A stretch of 24,688 nucleotides of DNA from Bacteroidota bacterium (GTDB taxonomy: Bacteria; Bacteroidota; Bacteroidia; Chitinophagales; Chitinophagaceae). A program made the position numbers and the translations under genes. Below the pieces are notes generated by a model that made no database searches, was not told the origin of the DNA, and was given only the letters and a program-made list of their open reading frames with translations. Each line of letters opens with the position of its first letter. Position 1 is the stretch's first letter. Positions 14,245 through 22,799 of this stretch are shown in pieces. The DNA is taken from NCBI GenBank assembly GCA_023430465.1, contig JAEZAM010000125.1, forward strand, positions 1 to 24,688. Reading direction: 5' to 3'.

Positions 14245-16569
14245 TTGAGGTATTTCATTACGATACTTTTTGTATCAGCAAGTATATATTCGATGGCCCA
14301 GCAACCCTGCAACCTTCGACTGTCCGGCCATGTAGAAGATGCTGATACCAAAGACAAGCTGGTTGCGGCTACGGTTCGCCTGATTGAAACCGGGCAGGCC
14401 ATAACCACTGATGAGAAGGGAGATTTTGTATTTCACAATCTCTGCGGTGCGGCCTACACTTTAGTCATCAGTCATGTCGACTGCGACAGTATAGTTCAGC
14501 GCATCATTCTTCAGCGTGATCAGCACTTTGATTTCCTGCTTCCTCATGCCCGTAATACGCTTGCCGAAGTGGTGGTGGAAAGCAGAACGCAGGCATCGCC
14601 TACTGGTTTCCGGGAGCAACTTTCAGGACGGCGGCTGGAAGAGACAAGGGGGCAGTCGCTCAGCGAAGCCCTCAACAGGATCAACGGGGTAACGATGCTG
14701 CAGACCGGTACCACCGTTTCCAAACCAGTGATCCACGGCCTGCACGGCAACCGTATTCTGACGATAAACAATGGCGTGAGGCAGGAAGGGCAGCAATGGG
14801 GAAATGAACATGCGCCGGAGATTGACCCATTTATTGCCGACAAACTTACCGTCATCAAGGGAGTGGATGAAGTGCGCTATGGGTCCGATGCTATCGGCGG
14901 CGTGGTGCTTGTACAGCCCCGCGCGTTGCGCACTGAACCGGGTTACGTAGCTGAATTCAACGCCGGATATTTTACCAACAACCGGCAATATGTCGCATCC
15001 CTCCTTTGGGAGCAGCAGCCGAAGGCTGCACCCGCATTCACGTATCGTATTCATGCCACGTTGAAGAGGGCTGCCAATGCCGCCACACCCGATTACCGGC
15101 TCAACAACACTGCGCAGGCTGAAAGGAATTTTTCTGTTGCAGGTATCTGGAGACGAAAGGATTTCAATACTGAATTGTTCTATAGCTTGTTCTCCGTAAA
15201 GGCGGGCATCTTCACCGGTTCGCATATCGGTAATCTCTCCGATCTGCAACAGGCCATCGCGGCTGACAGGCCAGACCCGGTTTTTACAGGTGACGACTCC
15301 TATACGATCGGCCGGCCTTACCAGGATGTCGTGCATCAGCTTGTAAAATCAAAAACACAGCTCATACGAAACGGCCACCGATTCAACCTGCAACTGGCAG
15401 CTCAACTGAATTCCAGGAAAGAGTTTGACATCATTCGCGGTTCAAGCGACAGGCCACAGTTGAACCTTACCATTTCAACATTATCCGAAGAACTGACATG
15501 GGATCACAGGCCCCTTGGTTCCTTTAAGGGAACACTTGGCGTGACCGCTATGCAGCAGGACAATGCCTATGCCGGGCGATATTTTATTCCCAACTATCGC
15601 AGTTATTCATTCGGCGCTTTTGGTTTGGAAAAATGGACGCGGCACGCATGGGAACTGCAGGCGGGTGCGAGGATAGACCATAAAACGGTGAAGACATACC
15701 GTATGCTGGAAAACTCTGACAGTAGTTTCGCCAACAATGATTTTGACTTTACCACATTTGCGTTGTCGGGCAATGTGATCCATCATTTCTCCGAGCACCT
15801 ACATTCAAACCTGATGATCGCGCTGTCCCGTCGCGCGCCGCACGTCAATGAACTTCTCAGCAATGGTATCCACCATGGAACCGCTACGTATGAGGAGGGT
15901 GATCCGGAGCTTGTTGCAGAACAGGGATTGAACCTGTCGTTTGGCCTGAACTATGAAAGCACAGTCTTTGATGCCGAGGTGGTTGTTTATTCAAACACTG
16001 TCCGTGATTTCATTTATCAGCAGCCAGTCCCCGGCGAGCCGGTACTCACCATCTCCGGCGCCTTTCCGCTGATCCGTTACATGCAAACGGATGCCCGGCT
16101 GAGCGGTGTGGATATTTCCACCACAACGCGTTTCTCATCAGCATTGGAATGGACAAACCGTGGATCGTTGCTGCGTGCGCGGAACCGGAAGCTGAAAGAC
16201 TGGCTGATCTTCATGCCTTCCGATCGTTTCAGCAGCGAGCTCGTTTTCAAGCTACCAGCCAGGAAATTTCTAAAAGACGCCTATGTGTCTGCCGAAGTGC
16301 AGCATATTTTTCGCCAGTCACGTGTGCCGGATGAGACAACCGGCAAGCAGGACTATAAAGCGGCACCAGCCGCCTACACGCTGGTTGGGCTGAATGCATC
16401 AGCCGGTATCCAGGCAGGACAACGCGTCATCACCGTATCGGCAGGCGTGCGTAATCTTTTTGACATCCGTTACCGCGACTATATGAACATGTTCCGGTAT
16501 TTCTCGGATGATATGGGCCGTAACATACATCTGCGTTTGCAGGTCCCTTTAAGTATTAACAAAGGCTAG
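14245..16569 (+). CDS. TonB-dependent outer-membrane receptor
   Basis: This encodes a 774-residue outer-membrane receptor. A signal peptide (1-18, ending SMAQ) leads into a carboxypeptidase-regulatory-like beta domain (about 25-100), then the plug (about 105-230, with VSKPVIHGLHGNRILTINNG and GSDAIGGVV) and a 22-strand-type barrel to the C-terminus. The plug segment GVRQEGQQWGNEHAPEIDPF resembles receptors of the zinc/copper type (ZnuD-like) more than SusC-type sugar receptors. The substrate is therefore inferred to be a metal or metal complex. The start is TTG 14245, because the next Met (14293) would remove the signal peptide. No SusD partner is present. Preceded by the His/Cys protein and followed after 46 bases by a lipoprotein gene. 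Confidence 0.93.
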   Translation: MRYFITILFVSASIYSMAQQPCNLRLSGHVEDADTKDKLVAATVRLIETGQAITTDEKGDFVFHNLCGAAYTLVISHVDCDSIVQRIILQRDQHFDFLLPHARNTLAEVVVESRTQASPTGFREQLSGRRLEETRGQSLSEALNRINGVTMLQTGTTVSKPVIHGLHGNRILTINNGVRQEGQQWGNEHAPEIDPFIADKLTVIKGVDEVRYGSDAIGGVVLVQPRALRTEPGYVAEFNAGYFTNNRQYVASLLWEQQPKAAPAFTYRIHATLKRAANAATPDYRLNNTAQAERNFSVAGIWRRKDFNTELFYSLFSVKAGIFTGSHIGNLSDLQQAIAADRPDPVFTGDDSYTIGRPYQDVVHQLVKSKTQLIRNGHRFNLQLAAQLNSRKEFDIIRGSSDRPQLNLTISTLSEELTWDHRPLGSFKGTLGVTAMQQDNAYAGRYFIPNYRSYSFGAFGLEKWTRHAWELQAGARIDHKTVKTYRMLENSDSSFANNDFDFTTFALSGNVIHHFSEHLHSNLMIALSRRAPHVNELLSNGIHHGTATYEEGDPELVAEQGLNLSFGLNYESTVFDAEVVVYSNTVRDFIYQQPVPGEPVLTISGAFPLIRYMQTDARLSGVDISTTTRFSSALEWTNRGSLLRARNRKLKDWLIFMPSDRFSSELVFKLPARKFLKDAYVSAEVQHIFRQSRVPDETTGKQDYKAAPAAYTLVGLNASAGIQAGQRVITVSAGVRNLFDIRYRDYMNMFRYFSDDMGRNIHLRLQVPLSINKG

Positions 16570-16615
16570 AACGCTACAGATAAGAGCTACTTTTTAATCA
16601 TTAAAAATTCTATTT

Positions 16616-17176
16616 ATGAGACATGCAAGGCTTTCATGGATTGCTTTGATCGTTGCATCGGTTCTGTTTGTATCCTGTGAAAAGGACAAGGGCGAGACAA
16701 ACCAGGAAGAAGTGATCACCACGATGGTGCTCCGATTTACACCTCAGGGTGGTGGTGCCGTATCTGTGTTTGAATTTGTTGATCCGGACGGTCCGGGTGG
16801 CGGTGCACCCTCCATCGACGAGATACAACTCGCCGCAAATACGCAATACAATGTTCGGATTGAGCTGCTGAATAATACCGTCAATCCTCCGGAGAATATC
16901 ACGGAAGAGGTAGAGGCAGAGAGCGACGCTCACCGGTTTTATATACTTCCATCAGGAAGCAGTGGTATCACCGTGTCCAATTTGAATGCCGATGATAATG
17001 GTGTCAGCCTGGGCACAAGCAGTACATGGACTACCGGTACGGCTGCAACAGGAACAGTGCGTGTAGTTCTTCGCCACTATCCGGCTGATCCTCCCAACAA
17101 ACTGGAGACTGACCCGGTGGACAGCCCCAAGTCCGGGACGGATATCGAGGTCACCTTCGACACGGCTGTCAATTGA
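16616..17176 (+). CDS. Lipoprotein downstream of the receptor
   Basis: This encodes a 186-residue lipoprotein. A hydrophobic signal ends in a lipobox (LFVSC, Cys21), so the mature protein should be lipid-anchored, possibly on the outer membrane. The rest is rich in Thr, Asn, Gly and Asp with short beta-like segments and a Gly-rich turn (VDPDGPGGGAPS), suggesting a beta-sandwich. No catalytic motif is seen. In other Bacteroidota, a lipoprotein of this sort (sometimes labelled type 1 periplasmic-binding fold) commonly follows this kind of TonB receptor, which suggests substrate capture or receptor assistance. It is 46 bases after the receptor and 39 bases before the DUF2721 gene, so the four genes look like one operon. 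Confidence 0.85.
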   Translation: MRHARLSWIALIVASVLFVSCEKDKGETNQEEVITTMVLRFTPQGGGAVSVFEFVDPDGPGGGAPSIDEIQLAANTQYNVRIELLNNTVNPPENITEEVEAESDAHRFYILPSGSSGITVSNLNADDNGVSLGTSSTWTTGTAATGTVRVVLRHYPADPPNKLETDPVDSPKSGTDIEVTFDTAVN

Positions 17177-17215
17177 TGGCGTAAGCTGATACAGGGAAAT
17201 GGCGGATATTTGGTT

Positions 17216-17689
17216 ATGGAAATTACATTCAATACACCAGCTCTGCTGTTTCCCGCTATCAGCCTGCTGCTGTTGGCGTACACAAACAGGTACCTGGCTT
17301 TGGCCAATCTTATCCGTAAACTGCATGATGAGTATATGCGCGGTGAAAAAAATCACCTGCTGCTCAAGCAGATCAAGATACTTCGAACCAGGATCAATCT
17401 TGTGAGGCTTATGCAATCACTGGGAGTGTTCAGTTTCCTGTGTTGCGTGATCACCATGTATGGTGTGTACCAGCAATGGGCTTCACTGACGGAATATGTT
17501 TTTGCACTCAGCCTGTTAAGCTTACTTGGCTCACTGGTGATCTCGCTGGTAGAGATCTCACAAAGTACCAAAGCGCTTGAGTGGGAGCTGAGCGACATGG
17601 AAGAACTGGAGAAAACAAATATCTTCACGGACTGGTGGCGAAACCGCGATGAGAAAAAGCCTAGCGGAACCCCCGGATCTGGCGAATGA
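17216..17689 (+). CDS. DUF2721 membrane protein
   Basis: This encodes a 157-residue inner-membrane protein of the DUF2721 family (PF11026), function unknown. The N-terminal segment PALLFPAISLLLLAYTNRYLALANLIRKLH is the family signature, starting with a membrane helix and followed by an amphipathic linker. Two more helices lie at about 70-88 and 94-115, and the tail is charged. ATG 17216 is preferred; a TTG six bases earlier is possible. The 3' end overlaps the 3' end of the convergent rhodanese gene by 29 bases. Its place after the lipoprotein (39 bases) suggests it is the last gene of the receptor operon. Confidence 0.9.
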   Translation: MEITFNTPALLFPAISLLLLAYTNRYLALANLIRKLHDEYMRGEKNHLLLKQIKILRTRINLVRLMQSLGVFSFLCCVITMYGVYQQWASLTEYVFALSLLSLLGSLVISLVEISQSTKALEWELSDMEELEKTNIFTDWWRNRDEKKPSGTPGSGE

Positions 17690-17978
17690 GGTATTGCCAG
17701 TTGCCTCCATCAAATACATCTTCGATGCCGTTTTCCCGAAGAAAGCGGACGGCAGCAGCGGGGTCACGACCATCTCCGCAAATGATCACCGGTTTTTTTA
17801 TGCCCCTGATCCTGTCCAGTGAAACCCGCAGCCGCTCAAGCGGAATATTCTGGGATCCGGGAATACGGGCCATGTCGAATGAGTGCGGATTACGTACGTC
17901 GATCACTATGGCGCCGCGTTGAATGGCATCGCGCAGGCGATGAACACCTCTTCCAAAAAGTTGCAGTAAAAAATTCAC
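17661..17978 (-). CDS. Rhodanese-like domain protein
   Basis: This encodes a 105-residue single-domain rhodanese-like protein with no clear signal peptide. The fold markers are IVIDVRNPHSFDMARIPGSQNIPLERL (24-50) and the loop VIICGDGRDPAAAVRFL (64-80). Cys67 is at the sulfur-accepting position, so sulfurtransferase activity is possible. The loop, however, reads C-G-D-G-R-D where the common form is C-x-x-G-x-R-S: Asp stands where Arg is usual, which may change the substrate or weaken activity. The gene lies 50 bases after the exported-protein gene on the same strand, and its last 29 bases overlap the DUF2721 gene tail to tail. Confidence 0.9.
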   Translation of the reverse strand: MNFLLQLFGRGVHRLRDAIQRGAIVIDVRNPHSFDMARIPGSQNIPLERLRVSLDRIRGIKKPVIICGDGRDPAAAVRFLRENGIEDVFDGGNWQYLIRQIRGFR

Positions 17979-18028
17979 GCGGTAATTTAGTCAGAATAGG
18001 GTTACGCCTGCTGACGCTCATCAAATAA

Positions 18029-18643
18029 TTACTTCAATTTGATCGTCTTCCAGAATGTTTCTTTGGCAGCGGCTGCTTTTTCATCTTCAGAGTCCAGGAT
18101 GATATGAACGATCAGCAGCCCACCCTTGCCTGACTTTACCGGGTATATCTCATAGGCAGACGTGTCATCATCCAATGTGAGTGTGGACCGTTTGCCCGTC
18201 AGAACCTTACCAGAGCCCAGTGTGTGCTGAACCGTTGTGATCGTTTCTTTATAGCCCGCATCCACACTTTCCTTGGTCATTTCCTCCAACATGAGGTCGA
18301 CCATGTTCTCGGGATTGATATCCTTATACGACTGGATCAGGAATCCATCTCCCGTAGCGGCGAAGCATAGCAGTTGCGTGATATCGTCATCGATCTTCTC
18401 GGAGCTTACCGTATAGTTCGCAGGATATTGAAAACTGAATTTTGCATCTTCATAATGGAGGACTTCCTTCTGCTTTAGCTTCAAGGTATAGGTTTGGCCT
18501 TTAGAGTTTTTGAAGGTCTTTGTGCCGTCAAGAGCAAGGGAAACAGTATCGCCATTGATCTCAAGGATATAATTAGCGGCATTCTGGGCGCGGAGCGTCA
18601 CAGATAAGAAAATAACAGCAAGTAACAGGGTAGCAGTTCGCAT
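18029..18643 (-). CDS. Exported protein of unknown function
   Basis: This encodes a 204-residue protein with a signal peptide (MRTATLLLAVIFLSVTLRAQ, cleavage likely after the Ala-Gln). The mature part is acidic, with no Cys pair or enzymatic motif I recognise. It reads like a compact alpha/beta domain (FSFQYPANYTV, then GDGFLIQSYKDINPENMVDLML), similar in style to small lipid- or PsbP/Mog1-like folds found in secreted proteins; that is only an impression. ATG 18643 fits the signal peptide. The ABC exporter stop is 27 bases upstream, and the rhodanese gene follows after 50 bases, so it is probably within their operon. Confidence 0.85.
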   Translation of the reverse strand: MRTATLLLAVIFLSVTLRAQNAANYILEINGDTVSLALDGTKTFKNSKGQTYTLKLKQKEVLHYEDAKFSFQYPANYTVSSEKIDDDITQLLCFAATGDGFLIQSYKDINPENMVDLMLEEMTKESVDAGYKETITTVQHTLGSGKVLTGKRSTLTLDDDTSAYEIYPVKSGKGGLLIVHIILDSEDEKAAAAKETFWKTIKLK

Positions 18644-18670
18644 GTAGTTTGGTTTGCGCCAAAATACAAA

Positions 18671-20458
18671 TTACGCAGGAACAGTTTTGTTTTTTCTTTC
18701 CCCGATCTGCTGACGCCACATGGCGTAGTATAAACCCTTTTCTTCAAGTAAACTATTATGGTCACCGGTTTCAACCACATCGCCTTTTTCCAACACATAT
18801 ATCCGGTCGGCGTGCATGATGGTAGATAAACGGTGAGCGATAAGTATCGTGATCTGGCTGCCTTCACGTGATATGTCGCGGATGGTATCGGTGATCTCTT
18901 CTTCGGTCAATGAATCCAGAGCAGATGTTGCTTCATCAAAAAGCAGCATCCGTGGTTTGCGCAGAAGTGCCCTGGCAATGGAGAGGCGTTGTTTTTCGCC
19001 ACCGCTTAATTTCAGTCCACCCTCGCCAATCATCGTATCCAGCCCCTTCTCCGCCCTGGCCAGCAGGTTCTCGCAGGATGCTTTATGAAGTGCGTCCATT
19101 ACGTCAGCTTCTGTAGCAGCCGGGTTAACGAATATCAGGTTTTCACGGATGGTGCCGCTGAACAGGTTGGTATCCTGTGTCACAAAACCGATCTGGCTCC
19201 GCAGGTCATCAAACCTGATCTCATTTTCATCGAGATTGTTATACAAAATCTTTCCTTCCTGTGGTCGATAAAGACCAACCAGCAATTTCATCAGCGTGGA
19301 CTTACCCGAACCGCTGGGCCCCACAAAAGCGATCGTTTCCCCCACATTTACTTTAAAGCTGATGTTGTTGATCGCTTTCTGCGCTGCTGTCTGGTGCTGG
19401 AAGGCAACGTTGTTGAAGGATAATGTATTGATCGTGCCAAGAGGTCGCGGATGCGCAGGTTCTTTCTCCGGCGCCTTTTGCATGAGTGTATGGAAATTAT
19501 TGAGCGAGGCTTCCGCTTCCCTGTATGACAACAGGATGTTGCCGATCTCCTGCAGCGGTCCGAATACAAAGAAGGAGAAGATCTGCATCGTTACCAACTG
19601 GCCACCATCCATCTTCAGATCGAATATCAGGGTCATGAGGATAAACAGGATCACCTGGCGCAATGTATTCACCAATGTGCCCTGTATAAAACTGATACTG
19701 CGGATCCGTTTCACTTTTGTCAGTTCCAGTCCCAGTATTTTATATGTATTCTTATTCAATCGTTCTACCTCTTGGGTGGTCAGGCCAAGACTTTTTACCA
19801 GTTCGATATTTCGCAGCGACTCGGTGGTTGAGCCAGCAAGCGCTGTGGTTTGGCCCACAATATTTTTCTGGATCACCTTGATCTTCTTGCTGAGGATATT
19901 GGTGATGACCGTCAGCACGATCACACCAGCAAGGTAGGCAACGGGTACGGTCCAGTGAATGAACAGGGCCGCATAAATGAAAACAAAGAGGACACCGACC
20001 AATACTCCGAACAGGATATTGATAAAGCTGATCATGAATTTTTCTACATCCGCACGCACCTTTGTCAGGATCGACAGTGTTTCACCACTTCGTTGATCTT
20101 CAAACTGCTGGTAAGGCAGTTTCATGGCATGCTGGAGCCCGTCGGTAAAAACCTTGGCACCGAATTTCTGTATCACTACCTGGAGGAAATAATCCTGGAA
20201 GTTCTTCGCGATCCGGCTGACCATAGCTACGGTGATAGAGCCAATGAGGACAAACCACACGCCCGGATTTTCCCAGGAAAATGAGTTGTAAAACTGGTCC
20301 CGGCTCATTGAACCGTTTAGATGGCTGTTGGCCAGATTGATCAGCTTGCCAAACAGGATAGGATCAAGCAGGGAGAAACCGATGTTGACCGCGGCCAGTG
20401 TAAGCACAAGTGCAACCAGCCATTTATAGGGTTTGAGGTAATGCAGTAATATCTTCAT
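18671..20458 (-). CDS. ABC exporter, fused permease and ATPase (ABCB type)
   Basis: This 595-residue half-transporter would work as a homodimer in the inner membrane. The six-helix domain covers about residues 12-310. The nucleotide-binding domain has Walker A GPSGSGKST (380-388), a Q-loop at VTQD, the signature LSGGEKQ (484-490), Walker B MLLFDE (504-509), and IAHRLST with the switch His. The substrate is unknown; MsbA-like lipid or drug export is the usual range. The frame extends to 20647, but the extra 63 residues look non-coding and overlap the yifB end. ATG 20456-20458 gives the typical MKILLHYLKPYKW start. Follows yifB by 94 bases and precedes the exported-protein gene by 27. Confidence 0.95.
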   Translation of the reverse strand: MKILLHYLKPYKWLVALVLTLAAVNIGFSLLDPILFGKLINLANSHLNGSMSRDQFYNSFSWENPGVWFVLIGSITVAMVSRIAKNFQDYFLQVVIQKFGAKVFTDGLQHAMKLPYQQFEDQRSGETLSILTKVRADVEKFMISFINILFGVLVGVLFVFIYAALFIHWTVPVAYLAGVIVLTVITNILSKKIKVIQKNIVGQTTALAGSTTESLRNIELVKSLGLTTQEVERLNKNTYKILGLELTKVKRIRSISFIQGTLVNTLRQVILFILMTLIFDLKMDGGQLVTMQIFSFFVFGPLQEIGNILLSYREAEASLNNFHTLMQKAPEKEPAHPRPLGTINTLSFNNVAFQHQTAAQKAINNISFKVNVGETIAFVGPSGSGKSTLMKLLVGLYRPQEGKILYNNLDENEIRFDDLRSQIGFVTQDTNLFSGTIRENLIFVNPAATEADVMDALHKASCENLLARAEKGLDTMIGEGGLKLSGGEKQRLSIARALLRKPRMLLFDEATSALDSLTEEEITDTIRDISREGSQITILIAHRLSTIMHADRIYVLEKGDVVETGDHNSLLEEKGLYYAMWRQQIGERKNKTVPA

Positions 20459-20552
20459 AAAAATAGGTGAGGAGGAAGCCTCCGATAGCAAATAGCGTAC
20501 AAGTTCGGTAAAAATGACAACTCGGCATTCACCTAAAATGTGGGCAGCTGTC

Positions 20553-22103
20553 CTAACCGGCCCAGCCCTGCCGGTCGAGGCTGCGATACTGGATCGCCTC
20601 AGCGATGTGCTGGGTGAGGATATCAGCCGACCCCGAGAGATCGGCAACCGTTCTCGAAACCTTCAGGATCCGGTCATATGCCCTGGCTGACAGATTCAGT
20701 TTTTCCATGGCCGCTTTAAGTAACTGCTGGCTGGCGCCGTCAATCACACATATCTCTTTGAGCATTTTGCTGCTCATTTGCGCATTGCAATAAACACCTC
20801 CGCCTTCTTTATACCGTCCGGCCTGAATCTCACGTGCCCTGATCACACGCTCGCGGATGGAGGCTGAATTCTCCTGTTGCCGTTGCGCCGATAGTTCGCT
20901 GAAAGCAACCGGTGTCACTTCCACATGCAGGTCGATACGGTCTAACAACGGCCCCGAAATTTTGTTCAGGTATTTTTGTACAGCGCCCGGCGGGCAACTG
21001 CATTTGCGCTGAGGGTGATTGTAAAAGCCGCAAGGGCAGGGATTCATCGATGCGATAAGCATGAACGCCGCCGGGAAATCTACTGCCACCCTTGCCCTGG
21101 ATATGGTGACACGACGTTCTTCCATCGGCTGGCGCATCACTTCCAGTACCGTGCGTTTGAATTCCGGCAGTTCATCAAGGAACAGTACACCATTATGAGC
21201 AAGCGAAATTTCACCAGGTTGCGGCAGACCGCCACCGCCTACCAATGCCACATCACTGATGGTGTGGTGGGGGCTCCGGAATGGGCGTCTTGATACAAGC
21301 GTGGCGTTCTCGGGAAGTTTACCGGCCACCGAATGGATCTTGGTTGTCTCAAGTGCCTCCTGCAGCGAGAGCGGGGGCAGGATCGTGGGCAATCGTTTTG
21401 CAAGCATGGTCTTACCTGCGCCGGGCGGACCAATGAGAATGGCGTTGTGTCCCCCCGCTGCAGCAATTTCCAGAGCCCGCTTGATGATCTCCTGGCCTTT
21501 GACGTCCACGAAGTCGATCTCGAATGAATATTGTGAGTTAAAGAATTCATCCCTTGTATTGACAACTGTCGGCTCGAGACCGGTTTCGTTGTTATCGAAG
21601 AAAGTGATAACATCGTTGATATGCTCCACACCAAAGACCTGCAGCGAGTTGACCATCGCCGCTTCACGCGCATTGAGTTTCGGCAGGATAAGACCTTTGA
21701 ATCCTTCCTTCCTGGCCTGTATGGCAATGGGTAAGGCACCTTTGATGGGTCTTACTTCACCGTCAAGGCTAAGTTCTCCCATGATCACATACTCATGCAC
21801 CGCGCCGGTTTTTTTCATCTGCTCCGATGCACCGAGTATACCAATGGCAATGGGCAGGTCGAAGGCAGTGCCGCTTTTCCGTATGTCGGCAGGAGCCATG
21901 TTGATGACAACCTTGGTACGCGGCACTTCATAGTTGTTTGTTTTAAAAACGCTTTCCACGCGTTGGAGACTTTCCTTTACGGCGCTGTCGGGCAGTCCGA
22001 CGATCATGGGGTCTTTACCGGATGCGGAGATCCAGTTGGCTTCAATGGTGATGGTGATGGCTTCTACGCCATAGACCGCGGAACCAAAAGTTCGGATAAG
22101 CAT
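20553..22103 (-). CDS. yifB: YifB/ComM-family AAA ATPase
   Basis: This 516-residue Mg-chelatase-like AAA+ protein belongs to the YifB/ComM family. ComM in naturally competent bacteria is a hexameric helicase that helps branch migration during DNA integration; YifB relatives exist in non-competent species too. Domains: a Lon-protease-like N-terminal region (about 1-165), then the AAA module with Walker A GPPGAGKT (225-232), Walker B GVLFLDE (305-311), and the Cys-rich insert MNPCPCGFYNHPQRKCSC (353-370). The C-terminal Mg-chelatase-like helical domain completes it. ATG 22101-22103 (MLIRTFGSAVYGVEA) is the family start; the 11 extra in-frame residues from 22136 are unlikely. It lies 122 bases after maa and 94 before the ABC exporter gene. 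Confidence 0.96.
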   Translation of the reverse strand: MLIRTFGSAVYGVEAITITIEANWISASGKDPMIVGLPDSAVKESLQRVESVFKTNNYEVPRTKVVINMAPADIRKSGTAFDLPIAIGILGASEQMKKTGAVHEYVIMGELSLDGEVRPIKGALPIAIQARKEGFKGLILPKLNAREAAMVNSLQVFGVEHINDVITFFDNNETGLEPTVVNTRDEFFNSQYSFEIDFVDVKGQEIIKRALEIAAAGGHNAILIGPPGAGKTMLAKRLPTILPPLSLQEALETTKIHSVAGKLPENATLVSRRPFRSPHHTISDVALVGGGGLPQPGEISLAHNGVLFLDELPEFKRTVLEVMRQPMEERRVTISRARVAVDFPAAFMLIASMNPCPCGFYNHPQRKCSCPPGAVQKYLNKISGPLLDRIDLHVEVTPVAFSELSAQRQQENSASIRERVIRAREIQAGRYKEGGGVYCNAQMSSKMLKEICVIDGASQQLLKAAMEKLNLSARAYDRILKVSRTVADLSGSADILTQHIAEAIQYRSLDRQGWAG

Positions 22104-22225
22104 GTGGGAAGGTAGACGGATATAGAAGGGCGTCAAGGATGATTTCCTCCGCTTTACCTTGTTTTTTTGCGAGTATCTCAGAGGCGTACTGAGTTCAGGA
22201 ACCTTATCCTATGGAGTTTCGCTTT

Positions 22226-22786
22226 TTACTTCAACGTGCTGCGAATTATCCTGCACGGATTGCCCGCCGCCACTACATCTGCAGGGATATCACGGGTCAC
22301 CACACTGCCCGCACCTATCACACTGCGGTCCCCGATGGTTACACCGGGGCAAATGATGGAGCCGCCGCCAATCCAAACATCTTCTCCAATCGTTACCGGT
22401 TTTCCGTATTCCAAACCATTTGCCCTTTCTGTATGATCGGTCGGATGCGTAGCCGCATATATCTGCACATTCGGGCCAATCAAGGTCCTGCTGCCAATAG
22501 TCACCGGTGTGATGTCCAGCACCACGCAATTGAAATTCATAAAAACCCGGTCACCGATTTTTATGTTGTACCCGTAATCACAGTAGAACGGAGGTTGTAT
22601 CCAAAGATCAGTGCCTGCGTCTGGTATCAATCTCTTAAGGACTTCCGCCCTCAACGACGGTTCATCTTCGCGGCAATCATTCAGTTCTTTGAGTAATAGA
22701 CGCGCTGCCACCCTGTCCCGCGAAAGTTCCGGATCAAGTGCATTGTACAACTCGCCCGCTATCATTTTTTCTTTCTCGGTCTTCAT
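22226..22786 (-). CDS. maa: Sugar O-acetyltransferase (Maa/LacA/NodL type)
   Basis: This 186-residue acetyl-CoA-dependent enzyme acetylates a hydroxyl group of a sugar. The N-terminal Mac domain (about 5-58, MIAGELYNALDPEL) precedes a left-handed beta-helix of hexapeptide repeats (from about 75 on: IKIGDR, VTIGSR, VTIGED, VTIGDR). The catalytic His114 sits in AATHPTD, and the acceptor loop WIQPPFYCDYG is typical. Works as a trimer in the family. The natural acceptor may be maltose, galactoside or another sugar; the symbol follows the nearest well-known family. The start is ATG 22784-22786, 13 bases after the M1 peptidase stop, so the two are in one operon. Confidence 0.93.
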   Translation of the reverse strand: MKTEKEKMIAGELYNALDPELSRDRVAARLLLKELNDCREDEPSLRAEVLKRLIPDAGTDLWIQPPFYCDYGYNIKIGDRVFMNFNCVVLDITPVTIGSRTLIGPNVQIYAATHPTDHTERANGLEYGKPVTIGEDVWIGGGSIICPGVTIGDRSVIGAGSVVTRDIPADVVAAGNPCRIIRSTLK

Positions 22787-22799
22787 GGTTATCTCTTTC

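Noticed and set aside
20471..20483. Small hairpin GGAGG-AAG-CCTCC between yifB and the ABC gene as a terminator
   Set aside because: The stem is only 5 bp and no T-run follows on the transcribed strand.
20459..20647. 63-residue N-terminal extension of the ABC exporter
   Set aside because: It is Ser/Arg-rich without homology, overlaps the end of yifB, and the ATG at 20458 matches the usual exporter start.
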